From: Tetrapisispora phaffii CBS 4417
Lineage: Eukaryota; Ascomycota; Saccharomycetes; Saccharomycetales; Saccharomycetaceae
DNA length: 64,000 nt
Assembly (NCBI RefSeq): GCF_000236905.1
Contig: NC_016525.1
Location: 620,001 to 684,000 of the forward strand
Reading direction: 5' to 3'
Shown: piece after piece, positions 50,009-60,406 of the stretch
How positions within the stretch are numbered: position 1 is the stretch's first letter
Layout of the letters: every line of letters starts with the position of its first letter
Notes under the pieces: model-generated
Told to the model about the DNA's origin: nothing
The model's database searches: none
The model's input: the letters and a program-made list of their open reading frames with translations, nothing else
Position numbers and translations under genes: made by a program

Positions 50009-53000
50009 ATGACTACTTTACAGTCAGATACATTCGATCCTCTCGAGGAATCATATCAAGGTGGCTCCACTTTAAATATAGAGAAAGTAAAACATGATCA
50101 TGTTTCTTGGTCTAATGTCATTCCTGATAAAGTAGGTCTATACGATCCGGACTACGAAAAAGATGCTTGTGGTGTTGGTTTCGTTTCAAACATTAAGGGA
50201 ATTCAATCTCATAAAATCGTTTCGGATGCTAGATTTCTATTGTGTAATATGACACATCGTGGTGCTGTCTCTTCAGATGGCAATGGTGATGGTGCTGGTA
50301 TTTTGATTGCTATACCTCATGAGTTCATGACAAGAGAATTTAAGCTGGATTTGAACATTGATGTACCAGGGCAAGGCCATTATGCCGTTGGTAATGTATT
50401 CTTTAAGAAAGATTTTCCAACAGAACTTTTGGAATCATCAAAATTAGTGTTTGAAAAATTAGCCTCTGACTTAAATTTGAAAGTTTTAGGCTGGAGAAAT
50501 GTCCCATGTGATTCATCAATCTTGGGTCAAGTTGCTTTATCTCGTGAACCAACAATTTTACAACCAATTATAGTCTTATCTACTGACGATCAAAGCGAAT
50601 CATTCAACGAATTCGCATTCCAAAAGCAATTATATTTACTAAGAAAAAAAGCTACTTCAGCTATAGGCATATCAAATGGCTTTTACGTCTGTTCATTAAA
50701 CAACAAAACTATCGTATACAAAGGTCAATTGACCCCATCTCAAGTTTACAATTATTATCCGGATTTGACAAACGCTTATTTTAAATCTCATCTAGCTTTG
50801 GTCCATTCTAGATTCTCAACTAATACTTTCCCATCTTGGGACAGAGCTCAACCATTGCGTTTATTAGCACATAATGGAGAAATTAACACACTGAGAGGTA
50901 ATAAAAACTCGATGCATGCTAGAGAAGGTGTCATGAGTTCTGAAACGTTTAAAGACTCATTAAACGATTTGTACCCAATTATTGAAGAAGGTGGCTCAGA
51001 TTCCGCCTCTTTGGACAATGTTTTAGAACTATTGACCATCAATGGTGTACTATCTTTACCTGAAGCAATCATGCTAATGGTGCCAGAAGCTTACCATAAA
51101 GATATGGATTCGAATTTAAAAGCTTGGTTTGAATGGGCTGCTTGTTTGATGGAACCATGGGATGGTCCTGCGTTATTGACTTTTACCGATGGTCGCTATA
51201 TTGGTGCTATGTTAGATAGAAACGGATTAAGACCATGCCGTTACTATCTAACAAATGATGATAGAGTTATTTGTGCCTCAGAAGTAGGTGTTATTCCAAT
51301 CGACCCTTCATTAGTTATACAGAAGGGCAAACTGAAACCTGGCGATTTATTCTTAGTCGATACGGAACAAGGTTCAATTGTCGATAGCAAAGCTTTAAAG
51401 ATGCAATTCGCAAAGAGAAGAGATTTTAAATCTTGGCTGTCAAAAGTCATTAAATTAGAAGATATTGTTTCCAAATTGGAAGACTCTTTACCTTCTGGTA
51501 TATTCGATGCTAGTGAACTAACTGAGTCATCAAAAGTTCAAAGTGATCCACGTTTACTTGCAAATGGTTATACTTTGGAACATGTCTCAATGTTATTAAC
51601 CCCTATGGCTTTAACTGGTAAGGAAGCATTGGGTTCTATGGGTAATGATGCGCCATTAGCTTGTTTAAATGAGGACCCAGTTCTAGTTTATGATTATTTT
51701 AGACAGTTATTTGCACAAGTCACCAATCCCCCAATAGATCCGATTCGTGAAGCAAATGTTATGTCTTTAGAATGTTATGTTGGTCCACAAGGCAATTTGT
51801 TGGAAATGAACGCCACACAATGTAATAGACTGTTCTTGAAGTCTCCAGTATTGCAGTGGAAGGAGTTTGAAGCATTAAAACTTATTGAAAAAGTACACCC
51901 AACTTGGACTGTCGCTAACATTGATATTACTTTTGAAAAATCTGAGGGTCTTTTAGGTTACACCGATGCCATTGGTCGTGTTACTTCAGAAGTTAGTGAA
52001 GCCATCGAAGGCGGCAAAAAAATAATTATTTTAACTGATAGAGCATTAAGTGCCAGCCGTGTTTCTTTATCATCATTAATTGCAGTTGGTGCAGTTCATC
52101 ATCATCTAGTTAGAAATAGGCAACGTTCCCAAGCAGCTATTATAGTAGAATCCGCAGAAGTTAAGGAGATTCATCATTTTTGTGTTTTGTTAGGTTATGG
52201 TTGTGATGCTATTTACCCATACTTAGCCATGGAATCTCTAGTCAGATTGAATAATGAAGGTTTATTACGTAACATCGAAAATGATGAAATAATGTTAGAT
52301 TCTGATACTATTTTAGAAAATTATAAACATGCAATCGATAGTGGTATATTAAAAGTTATGTCAAAGATGGGTATTTCTACTTTAGCATCATATAAAGGTG
52401 CTCAAATTTTCGAGGCTTTAGGTTTAGACAATTCTGTTATTGATTTATGTTTTGCTGGTACTGCTTCTAGAATAAGAGGTGTTACTTTTGAATATATTGC
52501 ACAAGATGCATTTTCTTTACATGAAAGAGGTTATCCATCGAGGAAAACCGTGTCTAGATCGATAAATTTACCAGAAAGTGGTGAATATCACTATAGAGAC
52601 AGTGGCTATAAACATATAAACGATCCAACTGCTATCGCCACATTACAAGATGTCGTGAGAAATAAAAATGAAGATGCATGGGAACTTTATGTTAAAAAAG
52701 AAACCGAGGCTATTAGAGACTGTACTTTGAGAGGGCTTCTAGAATTGGACTACGAAAATTCTAGTTCAATCCCAGTTGAGCAAGTTGAACCTTGGACTGA
52801 AATTGCAAGAAGATTTGCCACTGGTGCTATGTCCTATGGGTCTATATCCATGGAAGCACACTCAACACTAGCTATTGCTATGAACCGTTTAGGTGCTAAG
52901 TCAAATTGTGGCGAAGGTGGTGAAGATGCTGAGCGTTCAATTGTTAGTCCAAACGGCGATACCATGAGATCAGCTATTAAACAAGTTGCCTCTGCTAGAT

Positions 53001-56000
53001 TTGGTGTTACATCTTATTATTTGTCTGATGCTGATGAAATTCAAATTAAGGTTGCTCAAGGTGCTAAACCTGGTGAAGGTGGCGAGTTACCAGCTCATAA
53101 AGTATCTAAAGAGATTGCCAAAACTAGACATTCCACCCCAAATGTGGGATTAATTTCACCTCCACCTCATCATGATATTTATTCTATTGAAGATTTGAAA
53201 CAATTAATTTATGATTTGAAATGTGCAAATCCAAGAGCTGGCATTTCAGTCAAATTAGTTTCCGAAGTTGGTGTTGGTATTGTAGCATCAGGCGTAGCAA
53301 AAGCAAAAGCCGATCACATTTTAGTTTCTGGTCATGATGGTGGTACAGGTGCTGCCAGATGGACTAGTGTGAAATATGCAGGTTTACCATGGGAATTAGG
53401 GTTAGCTGAAACTCATCAAACTTTAGTCTTAAATGATCTAAGACGTAATGTAGTTGTCCAGACAGATGGTCAGTTAAGAACTGGTTTTGATATCGCTGTT
53501 GCAGTATTACTAGGTGCAGAATCATTTACACTAGCTACTATCCCATTAATTGCTATGGGTTGTGTTATGTTAAGAAGATGTCATTTGAACTCATGTGCTG
53601 TTGGTATTGCTACGCAAGATCCTTTCTTGAGATCTAAATTTAAGGGACAACCAGAACATGTGATTAACTTTTTCTACTACTTAATCCAAGATTTAAGAAA
53701 AATTATGGCTAAATTAGGTTATCGTTCCATTGATGAAATGGTAGGTCACTCTGAAAAATTAAGAAAAAGAGCGGATGTTAATCCTAAAGCCATCAATATT
53801 GACTTATCTCCAATTTTAACCGCTGCTCATTCTATCCGTCCAGGTGTTCCAACTAGATTTGTTAAAAAGCAAGATTTAAAATTACACACACGTTTAGACA
53901 ACAAGTTAATTGATGAAGCTGAAATCACGTTAGATCGTGGATTACCAGTTACTATCGAGGCAAATATAATTAATACTGACCGTGCTTTCGGATCGACGTT
54001 GTCTTATAGAATTTCAAAGAAATTTGGTGAGAAAGGTTTACCGAAAGATACTGTTGTGGTTAATATTACCGGTTCTGCCGGGCAATCGTTTGGGGCTTTC
54101 TTAGCCTCCGGTATTACATTTATTCTGGCTGGTGATGCCAATGATTACGTCGGGAAAGGTTTATCTGGTGGTACTATCGTTATCAAACCACCAAAAAATT
54201 CCACTTTTCGTAGTGATGAAAATGTCATTGTCGGTAATACATGTTTTTACGGTGCTACATCAGGCTCTGCATTCATTTCTGGTAGTGCTGGTGAACGTTT
54301 TGGTGTTCGTAACTCCGGTGCAACTATTGTAGTTGAAAAAATTAAGGGTAACAATGCATTCGAATATATGACAGGTGGTAGAGCAGTTGTTTTATCACAA
54401 CTTGAATCTCTAAATGCTTTCTCTGGTGCTACTGGTGGTATTATTTATTGTTTGACGTCCGATTTTGATGATTTCTCAGGAAAGATCAACCATGATACAG
54501 TTGTTTTGGAATCTCTAACTTCAACTGACGAAATTGCGTTCGTTAAGAACCTAATCCAAGAACATTACAATTTTACAAAGTCAACTTTAGCTCATAAGAT
54601 CTTAGGTAATTTTAACCATTACCTAAATAATTTTGTGAAGGTTATTCCAACTGATTACAAAAAAGTATTGGAAAAGGAAGTTGCTGACGTTATAGTCAAA
54701 AAAGAATTTGAGACTCAACACTATTTAAAACAATTTGAACGTTCCAAAGACGTTATTGATGCTACCAATGGTGATATAGACAAAATGCTTGCGATTAAAA
54801 TGGCTGAAACTATTATTTCGAATAAATCTATTTTACATGAACCTAAGGTTTTAGATTTAGAAGATTCTATTCCAGATTCTGAATCTATTACAAGTAATGT
54901 TGAAAAGGTTGAAAAAATTAGAGGGTTCATAAAGTATAAGGTCCGTAAGGAAAGTTACAGATTGGCTCGTTTAAGATCAAAAGATTGGAAAGAAATTTCC
55001 AATGCAATTAGCAAAAAAGATGCTAAATATCAAACAGCTAGATGTATGGATTGTGGTACACCTTTTTGTTTATCCGATACTGGATGTCCTATATCTAATA
55101 TTATTCCAAAATTCAATGACTTAGTTTTTAAAGATCAATGGAAATTAGCTCTTGAGAAGCTTCTAGAAACCAACAATTTTCCAGAATTTACCGGTAGAGT
55201 ATGCCCAGCTCCTTGTCAAGGAGCATGTACTTTAGGTATAATTGCGGCTCCAGTTGGTATCAAGTCAATTGAAAGACTGATTATAGATAATGCCTTTAAG
55301 GAAAAATGGATTAAACCATGTCCACCAGAGATTCGCACAGGAAACAGAGTTGCCATAATTGGATCTGGTCCAGCTGGTATGGCATGCGCCGATCAGTTGA
55401 ATAAAGCTGGTCATTTTGTTACTGTTTATGAAAGAGCTGATCGTTGTGGTGGTTTATTAATGTACGGTATTCCAAACATGAAATTAGATAAAAAAATTGT
55501 TCAAAGGAGAATAAAATTATTGGAAGATGAAGGTATTACATTCATTACCAACACTGAAGTTGGTAAAGATATCCAACTATCTCAATTGAAGTCGCAATTT
55601 AATGCTATAGTGTTTACCATTGGTTCCACTATTCCAAGGGATTTAAACATTAAGGGTCGTGAATTGAAGAATATTGATTTTGCGATGACATTACTAAAGG
55701 ACAACACTGAAGCTTTACTAAAGAAAGATTTAGAAACTGTTCGTGCATCATTAGAAGGTAAGAAAGTTATTGTAATCGGTGGTGGTGATACTGGTAACGA
55801 CTGTTTAGGTACTTCAGTTAGACATGGTGCGGCATCAGTTTTGAACTTTGAACTGTTACCACAGCCTCCAGCCGAACGTGCTAAGGATAATCCATGGCCA
55901 CAATGGCCACGTATAATGAGAATAGATTACGGTCATGCTGAGGTCAAAGAACATTATGGTAGAGACCCTCGTGAATACTGTATCTTATCAAAGGAATTCA

Positions 56001-56428
56001 TTGGTAACGAACAAGGTGAAGTCAAGGCAATCAAGACTGTCCGTGTTGAATGGAAGAAATCTGAAAGTGGAGTATGGCAAATGATTGAAATTCCAGGTAG
56101 TGAAGAAACTTTCGAAGCAGATGTTGTTTTACTGTCAATGGGTTTCACTGGTCCAGAGTTAATCAATGACGAAAGTATCGTCAAAAATAAAAGAGGTACT
56201 ATTGAGACATTGACAGCTTCTTCTTATTCAATTGATGGTGATAAGTTATTTGCTGCTGGTGACTGTAGAAGAGGCCAATCCTTGATTGTTTGGGCTATTC
56301 AAGAAGGTAGAAAGTGTGCCGCAGCTATCGACCAACACTTAATGGGCAATACTTATTTACCAGGCAATGGTGGTATTGTGAAACGTGATTATAATCTGTT
56401 AGAAGAATTAGCATCAAAGATAAACTGA
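50009..56428 (+). CDS. GLT1: NADH-type glutamate synthase (GOGAT), fused large and small subunits
   Basis: 2139 residues (S. cerevisiae Glt1, YDL171C, is 2145). It makes two glutamates from glutamine and 2-oxoglutarate. A class-II glutamine amidotransferase domain begins at nucleophile Cys54 (KDACGVGFVSN) after a short propeptide. Central and FMN-binding synthase domains follow, with LVSGHDGGTGAARWTS. A 3Fe-4S motif C-x5-C-x4-C sits at ~1185-1196 (GCVMLRRCHLNSCAVG), then the GXGXG beta-helix (~1330-1530). The small-subunit half (~1640 on) carries CMDCGTPFCLSDTGCP and CPAPCQGACTLGI for 4Fe-4S clusters, an FAD fold at ~1782 (VAIIGSGPAGMACAD) and an NAD(P)H fold at ~1921 (VIVIGGGDTGND). GLT1-PAR32-DLD1 is the YDL171C-174C order. 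Confidence 0.98.
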   Translation: MTTLQSDTFDPLEESYQGGSTLNIEKVKHDHVSWSNVIPDKVGLYDPDYEKDACGVGFVSNIKGIQSHKIVSDARFLLCNMTHRGAVSSDGNGDGAGILIAIPHEFMTREFKLDLNIDVPGQGHYAVGNVFFKKDFPTELLESSKLVFEKLASDLNLKVLGWRNVPCDSSILGQVALSREPTILQPIIVLSTDDQSESFNEFAFQKQLYLLRKKATSAIGISNGFYVCSLNNKTIVYKGQLTPSQVYNYYPDLTNAYFKSHLALVHSRFSTNTFPSWDRAQPLRLLAHNGEINTLRGNKNSMHAREGVMSSETFKDSLNDLYPIIEEGGSDSASLDNVLELLTINGVLSLPEAIMLMVPEAYHKDMDSNLKAWFEWAACLMEPWDGPALLTFTDGRYIGAMLDRNGLRPCRYYLTNDDRVICASEVGVIPIDPSLVIQKGKLKPGDLFLVDTEQGSIVDSKALKMQFAKRRDFKSWLSKVIKLEDIVSKLEDSLPSGIFDASELTESSKVQSDPRLLANGYTLEHVSMLLTPMALTGKEALGSMGNDAPLACLNEDPVLVYDYFRQLFAQVTNPPIDPIREANVMSLECYVGPQGNLLEMNATQCNRLFLKSPVLQWKEFEALKLIEKVHPTWTVANIDITFEKSEGLLGYTDAIGRVTSEVSEAIEGGKKIIILTDRALSASRVSLSSLIAVGAVHHHLVRNRQRSQAAIIVESAEVKEIHHFCVLLGYGCDAIYPYLAMESLVRLNNEGLLRNIENDEIMLDSDTILENYKHAIDSGILKVMSKMGISTLASYKGAQIFEALGLDNSVIDLCFAGTASRIRGVTFEYIAQDAFSLHERGYPSRKTVSRSINLPESGEYHYRDSGYKHINDPTAIATLQDVVRNKNEDAWELYVKKETEAIRDCTLRGLLELDYENSSSIPVEQVEPWTEIARRFATGAMSYGSISMEAHSTLAIAMNRLGAKSNCGEGGEDAERSIVSPNGDTMRSAIKQVASARFGVTSYYLSDADEIQIKVAQGAKPGEGGELPAHKVSKEIAKTRHSTPNVGLISPPPHHDIYSIEDLKQLIYDLKCANPRAGISVKLVSEVGVGIVASGVAKAKADHILVSGHDGGTGAARWTSVKYAGLPWELGLAETHQTLVLNDLRRNVVVQTDGQLRTGFDIAVAVLLGAESFTLATIPLIAMGCVMLRRCHLNSCAVGIATQDPFLRSKFKGQPEHVINFFYYLIQDLRKIMAKLGYRSIDEMVGHSEKLRKRADVNPKAINIDLSPILTAAHSIRPGVPTRFVKKQDLKLHTRLDNKLIDEAEITLDRGLPVTIEANIINTDRAFGSTLSYRISKKFGEKGLPKDTVVVNITGSAGQSFGAFLASGITFILAGDANDYVGKGLSGGTIVIKPPKNSTFRSDENVIVGNTCFYGATSGSAFISGSAGERFGVRNSGATIVVEKIKGNNAFEYMTGGRAVVLSQLESLNAFSGATGGIIYCLTSDFDDFSGKINHDTVVLESLTSTDEIAFVKNLIQEHYNFTKSTLAHKILGNFNHYLNNFVKVIPTDYKKVLEKEVADVIVKKEFETQHYLKQFERSKDVIDATNGDIDKMLAIKMAETIISNKSILHEPKVLDLEDSIPDSESITSNVEKVEKIRGFIKYKVRKESYRLARLRSKDWKEISNAISKKDAKYQTARCMDCGTPFCLSDTGCPISNIIPKFNDLVFKDQWKLALEKLLETNNFPEFTGRVCPAPCQGACTLGIIAAPVGIKSIERLIIDNAFKEKWIKPCPPEIRTGNRVAIIGSGPAGMACADQLNKAGHFVTVYERADRCGGLLMYGIPNMKLDKKIVQRRIKLLEDEGITFITNTEVGKDIQLSQLKSQFNAIVFTIGSTIPRDLNIKGRELKNIDFAMTLLKDNTEALLKKDLETVRASLEGKKVIVIGGGDTGNDCLGTSVRHGAASVLNFELLPQPPAERAKDNPWPQWPRIMRIDYGHAEVKEHYGRDPREYCILSKEFIGNEQGEVKAIKTVRVEWKKSESGVWQMIEIPGSEETFEADVVLLSMGFTGPELINDESIVKNKRGTIETLTASSYSIDGDKLFAAGDCRRGQSLIVWAIQEGRKCAAAIDQHLMGNTYLPGNGGIVKRDYNLLEELASKIN

Positions 56429-56723
56429 TCTGCAAAGAATTCCTTCTAACTTTTACATTATACTATTATATCAATAGTTGTACTATATTATTTATTATTA
56501 TTTATTTCAAAGAATTATTTATTTGAAGTTAGTTTGTTAACTTCATATTATTAATGATATTATTATTACAGTTTCATATTATAGAAGTACTTATATGACG
56601 GCTCAACTACTAATGTATTTATAGAGCCTTGGCTATACATGTGATACATCATTGTATTGAGACTGACTATGCAAATATTAGTTTTAGTTTCATTATGCCT
56701 AGAGGGTTATTATTTATCTTTTT

Positions 56724-57353
56724 TTAACAAATTATGCAATTTGATTTCTTGTGGCTTTTATTTTTCCTTGTCTTCTTAGCCTTTGCTCTATCATAACTTG
56801 TATTACTAAGATATGCTTCTAAAGATTTATTACTCGCAGAAGGAGATAACATATTTCCTGCACCCCCTCTTCCAATCGCAATGGCCTTAGGCTTATCACC
56901 TCCAGTTGAGGTTTTTTTAATTGAATTTCTTCTAGATTTACTTCTCCCTGAAGAACCAGATAAATTATTGGCTGTTGCAGATTGCGACCTTACATTCGAT
57001 ATGGCTGCATTGACTGAATTTCCCTTCAAAATCTGTATCGGGGTTACTGAATCATCGATCAAATCACTGTCGTGAGATTTCTCAACAACATCATCAATAT
57101 TTATAAAATCGTCATCTGGACTTCTATCAGTTTCTTCACCACATTCCTCTACATCTTGAGCTTTCCGCGTAAGTTTTGGGTCAACATTTTTCCTCATATT
57201 ACCTGCACCACCTCTACCTGTGCTATACACTGGCTGAATAATATTTGGTGTCTGCGATCCCTGCCTGACCATTTTTGGAGCGGCCTTTGTCTCAGAAGAG
57301 TGTATATTTCCTGCCCCACCCCTTCCTGTCGAGATCATGTACTTAGAACCCAT
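56724..57353 (-). CDS. PAR32: Par32-type GRGGAGN-repeat protein
   Basis: 209 residues (S. cerevisiae Par32, YDL173W, is 295). It has three copies of the family motif GRGGAGN, near residues 9, 47 and 161 (STGRGGAGNIH, STGRGGAGNMR, IGRGGAGNML). Between them the chain is polar and probably disordered, with basic ends RSKSRRNSIKK and KKTRKNKSHKKS and a terminal CIIC. In S. cerevisiae Par32 is a TORC1-regulated phosphoprotein that inhibits the ammonium transporters Mep1 and Mep3. It is convergent with GLT1, the same neighbour as in S. cerevisiae. Short length suggests loss of low-complexity segments rather than truncation. Confidence 0.92.
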   Translation of the reverse strand: MGSKYMISTGRGGAGNIHSSETKAAPKMVRQGSQTPNIIQPVYSTGRGGAGNMRKNVDPKLTRKAQDVEECGEETDRSPDDDFINIDDVVEKSHDSDLIDDSVTPIQILKGNSVNAAISNVRSQSATANNLSGSSGRSKSRRNSIKKTSTGGDKPKAIAIGRGGAGNMLSPSASNKSLEAYLSNTSYDRAKAKKTRKNKSHKKSNCIIC

Positions 57354-58496
57354 TTTTTTTTCTCAAAATAAAAAGGGAAACGATATTAACCACTACCTAT
57401 TTGGGCGTCTCTATATATAAAATTACTTTGCTATGCTGCCTCTCTAATATCCTTGAACTTATACCAAACTTCCAGTAACATGGGAAACCTATTTATTACC
57501 TATCTTATATATATTACGAGTTTGTTATTCCATAAGTCATCAATATTTGAAATAGTTCATGACGCTATGACGGGCGCCGTCATTAATGAAACGGCAACTG
57601 TAAAACAGCGCAGAACTAAAACTAACCTTGTCACGCTTCTTTGCATAAAACGTGCTGGCAGACAAACGGCCGCAGACAACGCCGAGCCACCTGTCGTCGA
57701 ACAACGGTAACCGCAAGTTACCCGGACTATACTCTGGACATGCCCCACGGTACGCAGCACGCAGACGACCTCTGTCCCGTTTGTCGAGGAACTAGCTCAG
57801 ACTAAGCAACCGTATCCTTTCTTCTGGATCAACTTTCCCTCCATCTGCTCGTGTGCTCATCAGCAGCCTGCTCCTATTGTCCAGCGGCCACTCCTGATGG
57901 ATGGCAGATTGAGCGTTCGCTAGATCTGTTGTTTTATATGGCGGCAGTGACCACCTTCCCACAGAGATATAACAACAGCTATCTCCTGGACTCTTGCTTC
58001 AGTACCACTAGGATCGAAATGTTTTGGGTCGTTGCGGAATGCCAGATGTTAAATTGGCGGATCGGGCCTGTGGGACAGGAATTCGCTGTCTGGCAAGTGA
58101 GAAGTAGGGTCTTCCACTATTCTGGTTGCATATTCTGAATCGCGATGGCACTCAGCTTGCTGTCTCTCGAGGAAATCTCGTAAATCGAGCGATGTTAGCT
58201 TCATCTTTGCAACATTCTCTGGTGACAGATCTCATCCCCCCGCTTAATTTCTCAGATCGTTTCTTTCACTCTTCGTCCCTTATAAACAGTCCCGCACTTC
58301 GCAAGCGCTGCCTCGAAATAATGGACAAAGCAAAAAAGTGACACAGGAAAACCTCAGCTACAAACCCCAGAATACTTGCTTATATATGTACATATATAAG
58401 CATGGTGTACATACAACAGTGAAATCATGAAAACTTCTATGGCTCATTCTTGTCTCGTTCTGGAATACATGCCACCAAACAAAGGTAACATTAAAT
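57354..58496. promoter_or_regulatory. Divergent region PAR32 / DLD1, partly GC-rich
   Basis: About 1.1 kb. The middle, about 57560-58330, is visibly richer in G+C than the flanking genes. One inverted CCAAT (ATTGG, 58052-58056), the core bound by Hap2/3/4/5, is present. A CGGTAACCG palindrome lies at 57705-57713. A self-complementary run of TATATATGTACATATATA lies at 58380-58397. No Hap1 site (CGGNNNTANCGG) was found. Open frames here (for example 57851-58138) look like chance. Confidence 0.5.
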
Positions 58497-60254
58497 ATGC
58501 TGAAAAGAACAGTAACTACAAGACTCTATAAAAAAGTACTCAATAGAGCATTCAATTTCACAAAATTATCTAAAGGCAATCATCTGCTTAATGGATCAAG
58601 ACTGTACACGACAGCCTCGAATATAAATAAGGTGAAACGTTCAAAAAAATATACATGGCTGCTTACTTGGGTGATAATGGGAGCGGCCGGTTATGAATTG
58701 AATAATTTTGTCAATGACAGGAGAATCGTTAAAAGGAACTTCGAACCTGAAAGTTCAACTCTACCACTAGACAGATTAACCCCCCCTCGATATGAAACAG
58801 ATCCAGAAAAACTAAAGCTCCACATTGAAGACTTAAAAAAAATAATGGATAATGATTCCAATAATTACACCGAGATGCATAATGAATTGGTAAACCATGC
58901 TGATAGTTATTTCAATACACATCATCCACAAGATATCGAACTGGATAAACCGACAATTGTACTTTTCCCAAGAAATACTCAAGATGTTTCGAAAATATTA
59001 AAGTATTGCCATACACATAACTTACCAGTGATTCCATATTCTGGGGGTACTTCATTGGAAGGTCATTATGTCACCACGAGACCTCCTAGTACTATTATGG
59101 TTGATTTTTCAAGATACATGGCTAACATAATCAAATTCTCTCCTGCTGATTTGGACGTAACCGTGCAACCAGGGCTCCCATGGGAAGACTTGAATGACTT
59201 TTTAGAAGAAAAAGGATATATGTTAGGAGTCGACCCTGGTCCAGGTGCACAGATGGGTGGTTGTATTGCAAATTCTTGTTCAGGTACAAACGCTTACAGG
59301 TTCGGAACAATGAAAGAAAATATCATCAATATAACATTAGTATTACCAGATGGCACGATCGTAAAGACCAAGAGAAGGCCAAGAAAGTCCAGTGCAGGGT
59401 ATAACTTAAATGGTTTGTTTGTAGGTAGCGAGGGTACACTAGGTGTTGTGACAGAGGCGACAGTGAAGTGTCATGTCAAACCAAAGTGCGAAACTGTTGC
59501 TGTCGTGACCTTCCCAACCATTCAGGATGCCGCAAACTGTTCTTCTAAGTTAACTCAAAATGGTATTCAACTAAATGCAATGGAATTACTAGATGAGAAT
59601 ATAATGAAATTAATAAATTTATCGAAATCAACCTACAAACAGCATTGGGATGAAACGCCAACTATGTTCTTTAAAATCGGTGGTCAAAACGAAACTATTG
59701 TTAGGGAATTAATACATATGATGAAAAGAATAGCTAAAGAAAACAAGTCTATCAAGTTTGAATTTTCAAACGGTGAAGAAGAAAAATTAGAGATGTGGGA
59801 GGCCAGAAAAGTAGCAGTATGGACTGTTTTGGATACTGGTAAAGCTATCAACGAAGATGCTAAATTATGGACAACTGACGTCGCTGTGCCGTTATCAAAT
59901 TTTGCCAAAGTCGTCGAAGAAACTAAAGCTGATTTAAAGGAAAGTAAATTATTAAATATAATTGTTGGACATGCAGGAGATGGTAATTTCCATGCTGCAA
60001 TAGTTTACAATAATGAAGAAGAATTCAAAAAATGTAAAAAAGTGGTAGATGATATGATAACAAGGGCATTAGATCACGACGGTACTTGTACAGGAGAACA
60101 CGGGGTTGCTCTTGGGAAAAGAAAGTACTTATTAGAAGAATTGGATGAAGATACTGTCGATCTAATGAGAAGGATCAAGTTAGCAATAGATCCAAACAGG
60201 ATATTAAACCCAGACAAGATATTTAAAATTGATCCCAATGACACAGCTGAATAA
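58497..60254 (+). CDS. DLD1: Mitochondrial D-lactate dehydrogenase (cytochrome c), FAD enzyme
   Basis: 585 residues (S. cerevisiae Dld1, YDL174C, is 587). It oxidises D-lactate to pyruvate and passes electrons to cytochrome c. The N-terminus (MLKRTVTTRLYKKVLNRAFNFTK) is a presequence, followed by a membrane segment (~52-68, TWLLTWVIMGAAGYEL) that would anchor it in the inner membrane. The FAD PCMH domain (~150-330) includes VLFPRNTQDVSKILKYCHTHNLPVIPYSGGTSLEGHYV and GCIANSCSGTNAYRFGTMKEN. The C-terminal domain has IVGHAGDGNFHAAI and DGTCTGEHGVALGKRKYL. It is divergent from PAR32, as YDL173W/YDL174C. Confidence 0.97.
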   Translation: MLKRTVTTRLYKKVLNRAFNFTKLSKGNHLLNGSRLYTTASNINKVKRSKKYTWLLTWVIMGAAGYELNNFVNDRRIVKRNFEPESSTLPLDRLTPPRYETDPEKLKLHIEDLKKIMDNDSNNYTEMHNELVNHADSYFNTHHPQDIELDKPTIVLFPRNTQDVSKILKYCHTHNLPVIPYSGGTSLEGHYVTTRPPSTIMVDFSRYMANIIKFSPADLDVTVQPGLPWEDLNDFLEEKGYMLGVDPGPGAQMGGCIANSCSGTNAYRFGTMKENIINITLVLPDGTIVKTKRRPRKSSAGYNLNGLFVGSEGTLGVVTEATVKCHVKPKCETVAVVTFPTIQDAANCSSKLTQNGIQLNAMELLDENIMKLINLSKSTYKQHWDETPTMFFKIGGQNETIVRELIHMMKRIAKENKSIKFEFSNGEEEKLEMWEARKVAVWTVLDTGKAINEDAKLWTTDVAVPLSNFAKVVEETKADLKESKLLNIIVGHAGDGNFHAAIVYNNEEEFKKCKKVVDDMITRALDHDGTCTGEHGVALGKRKYLLEELDEDTVDLMRRIKLAIDPNRILNPDKIFKIDPNDTAE

Positions 60255-60406
60255 AGCCACTTTTAGTAAAGTAAATATTTTATTTATATTCAAGGTATAT
60301 GCTAAAACTTCTTTTTATTAATTATTTTAAGTATAGAGTAAATGATGCATGCAATTTTTTTCATCTAGATACAATGTATTCGAAATATTACAACTTAATT
60401 ACTTTA

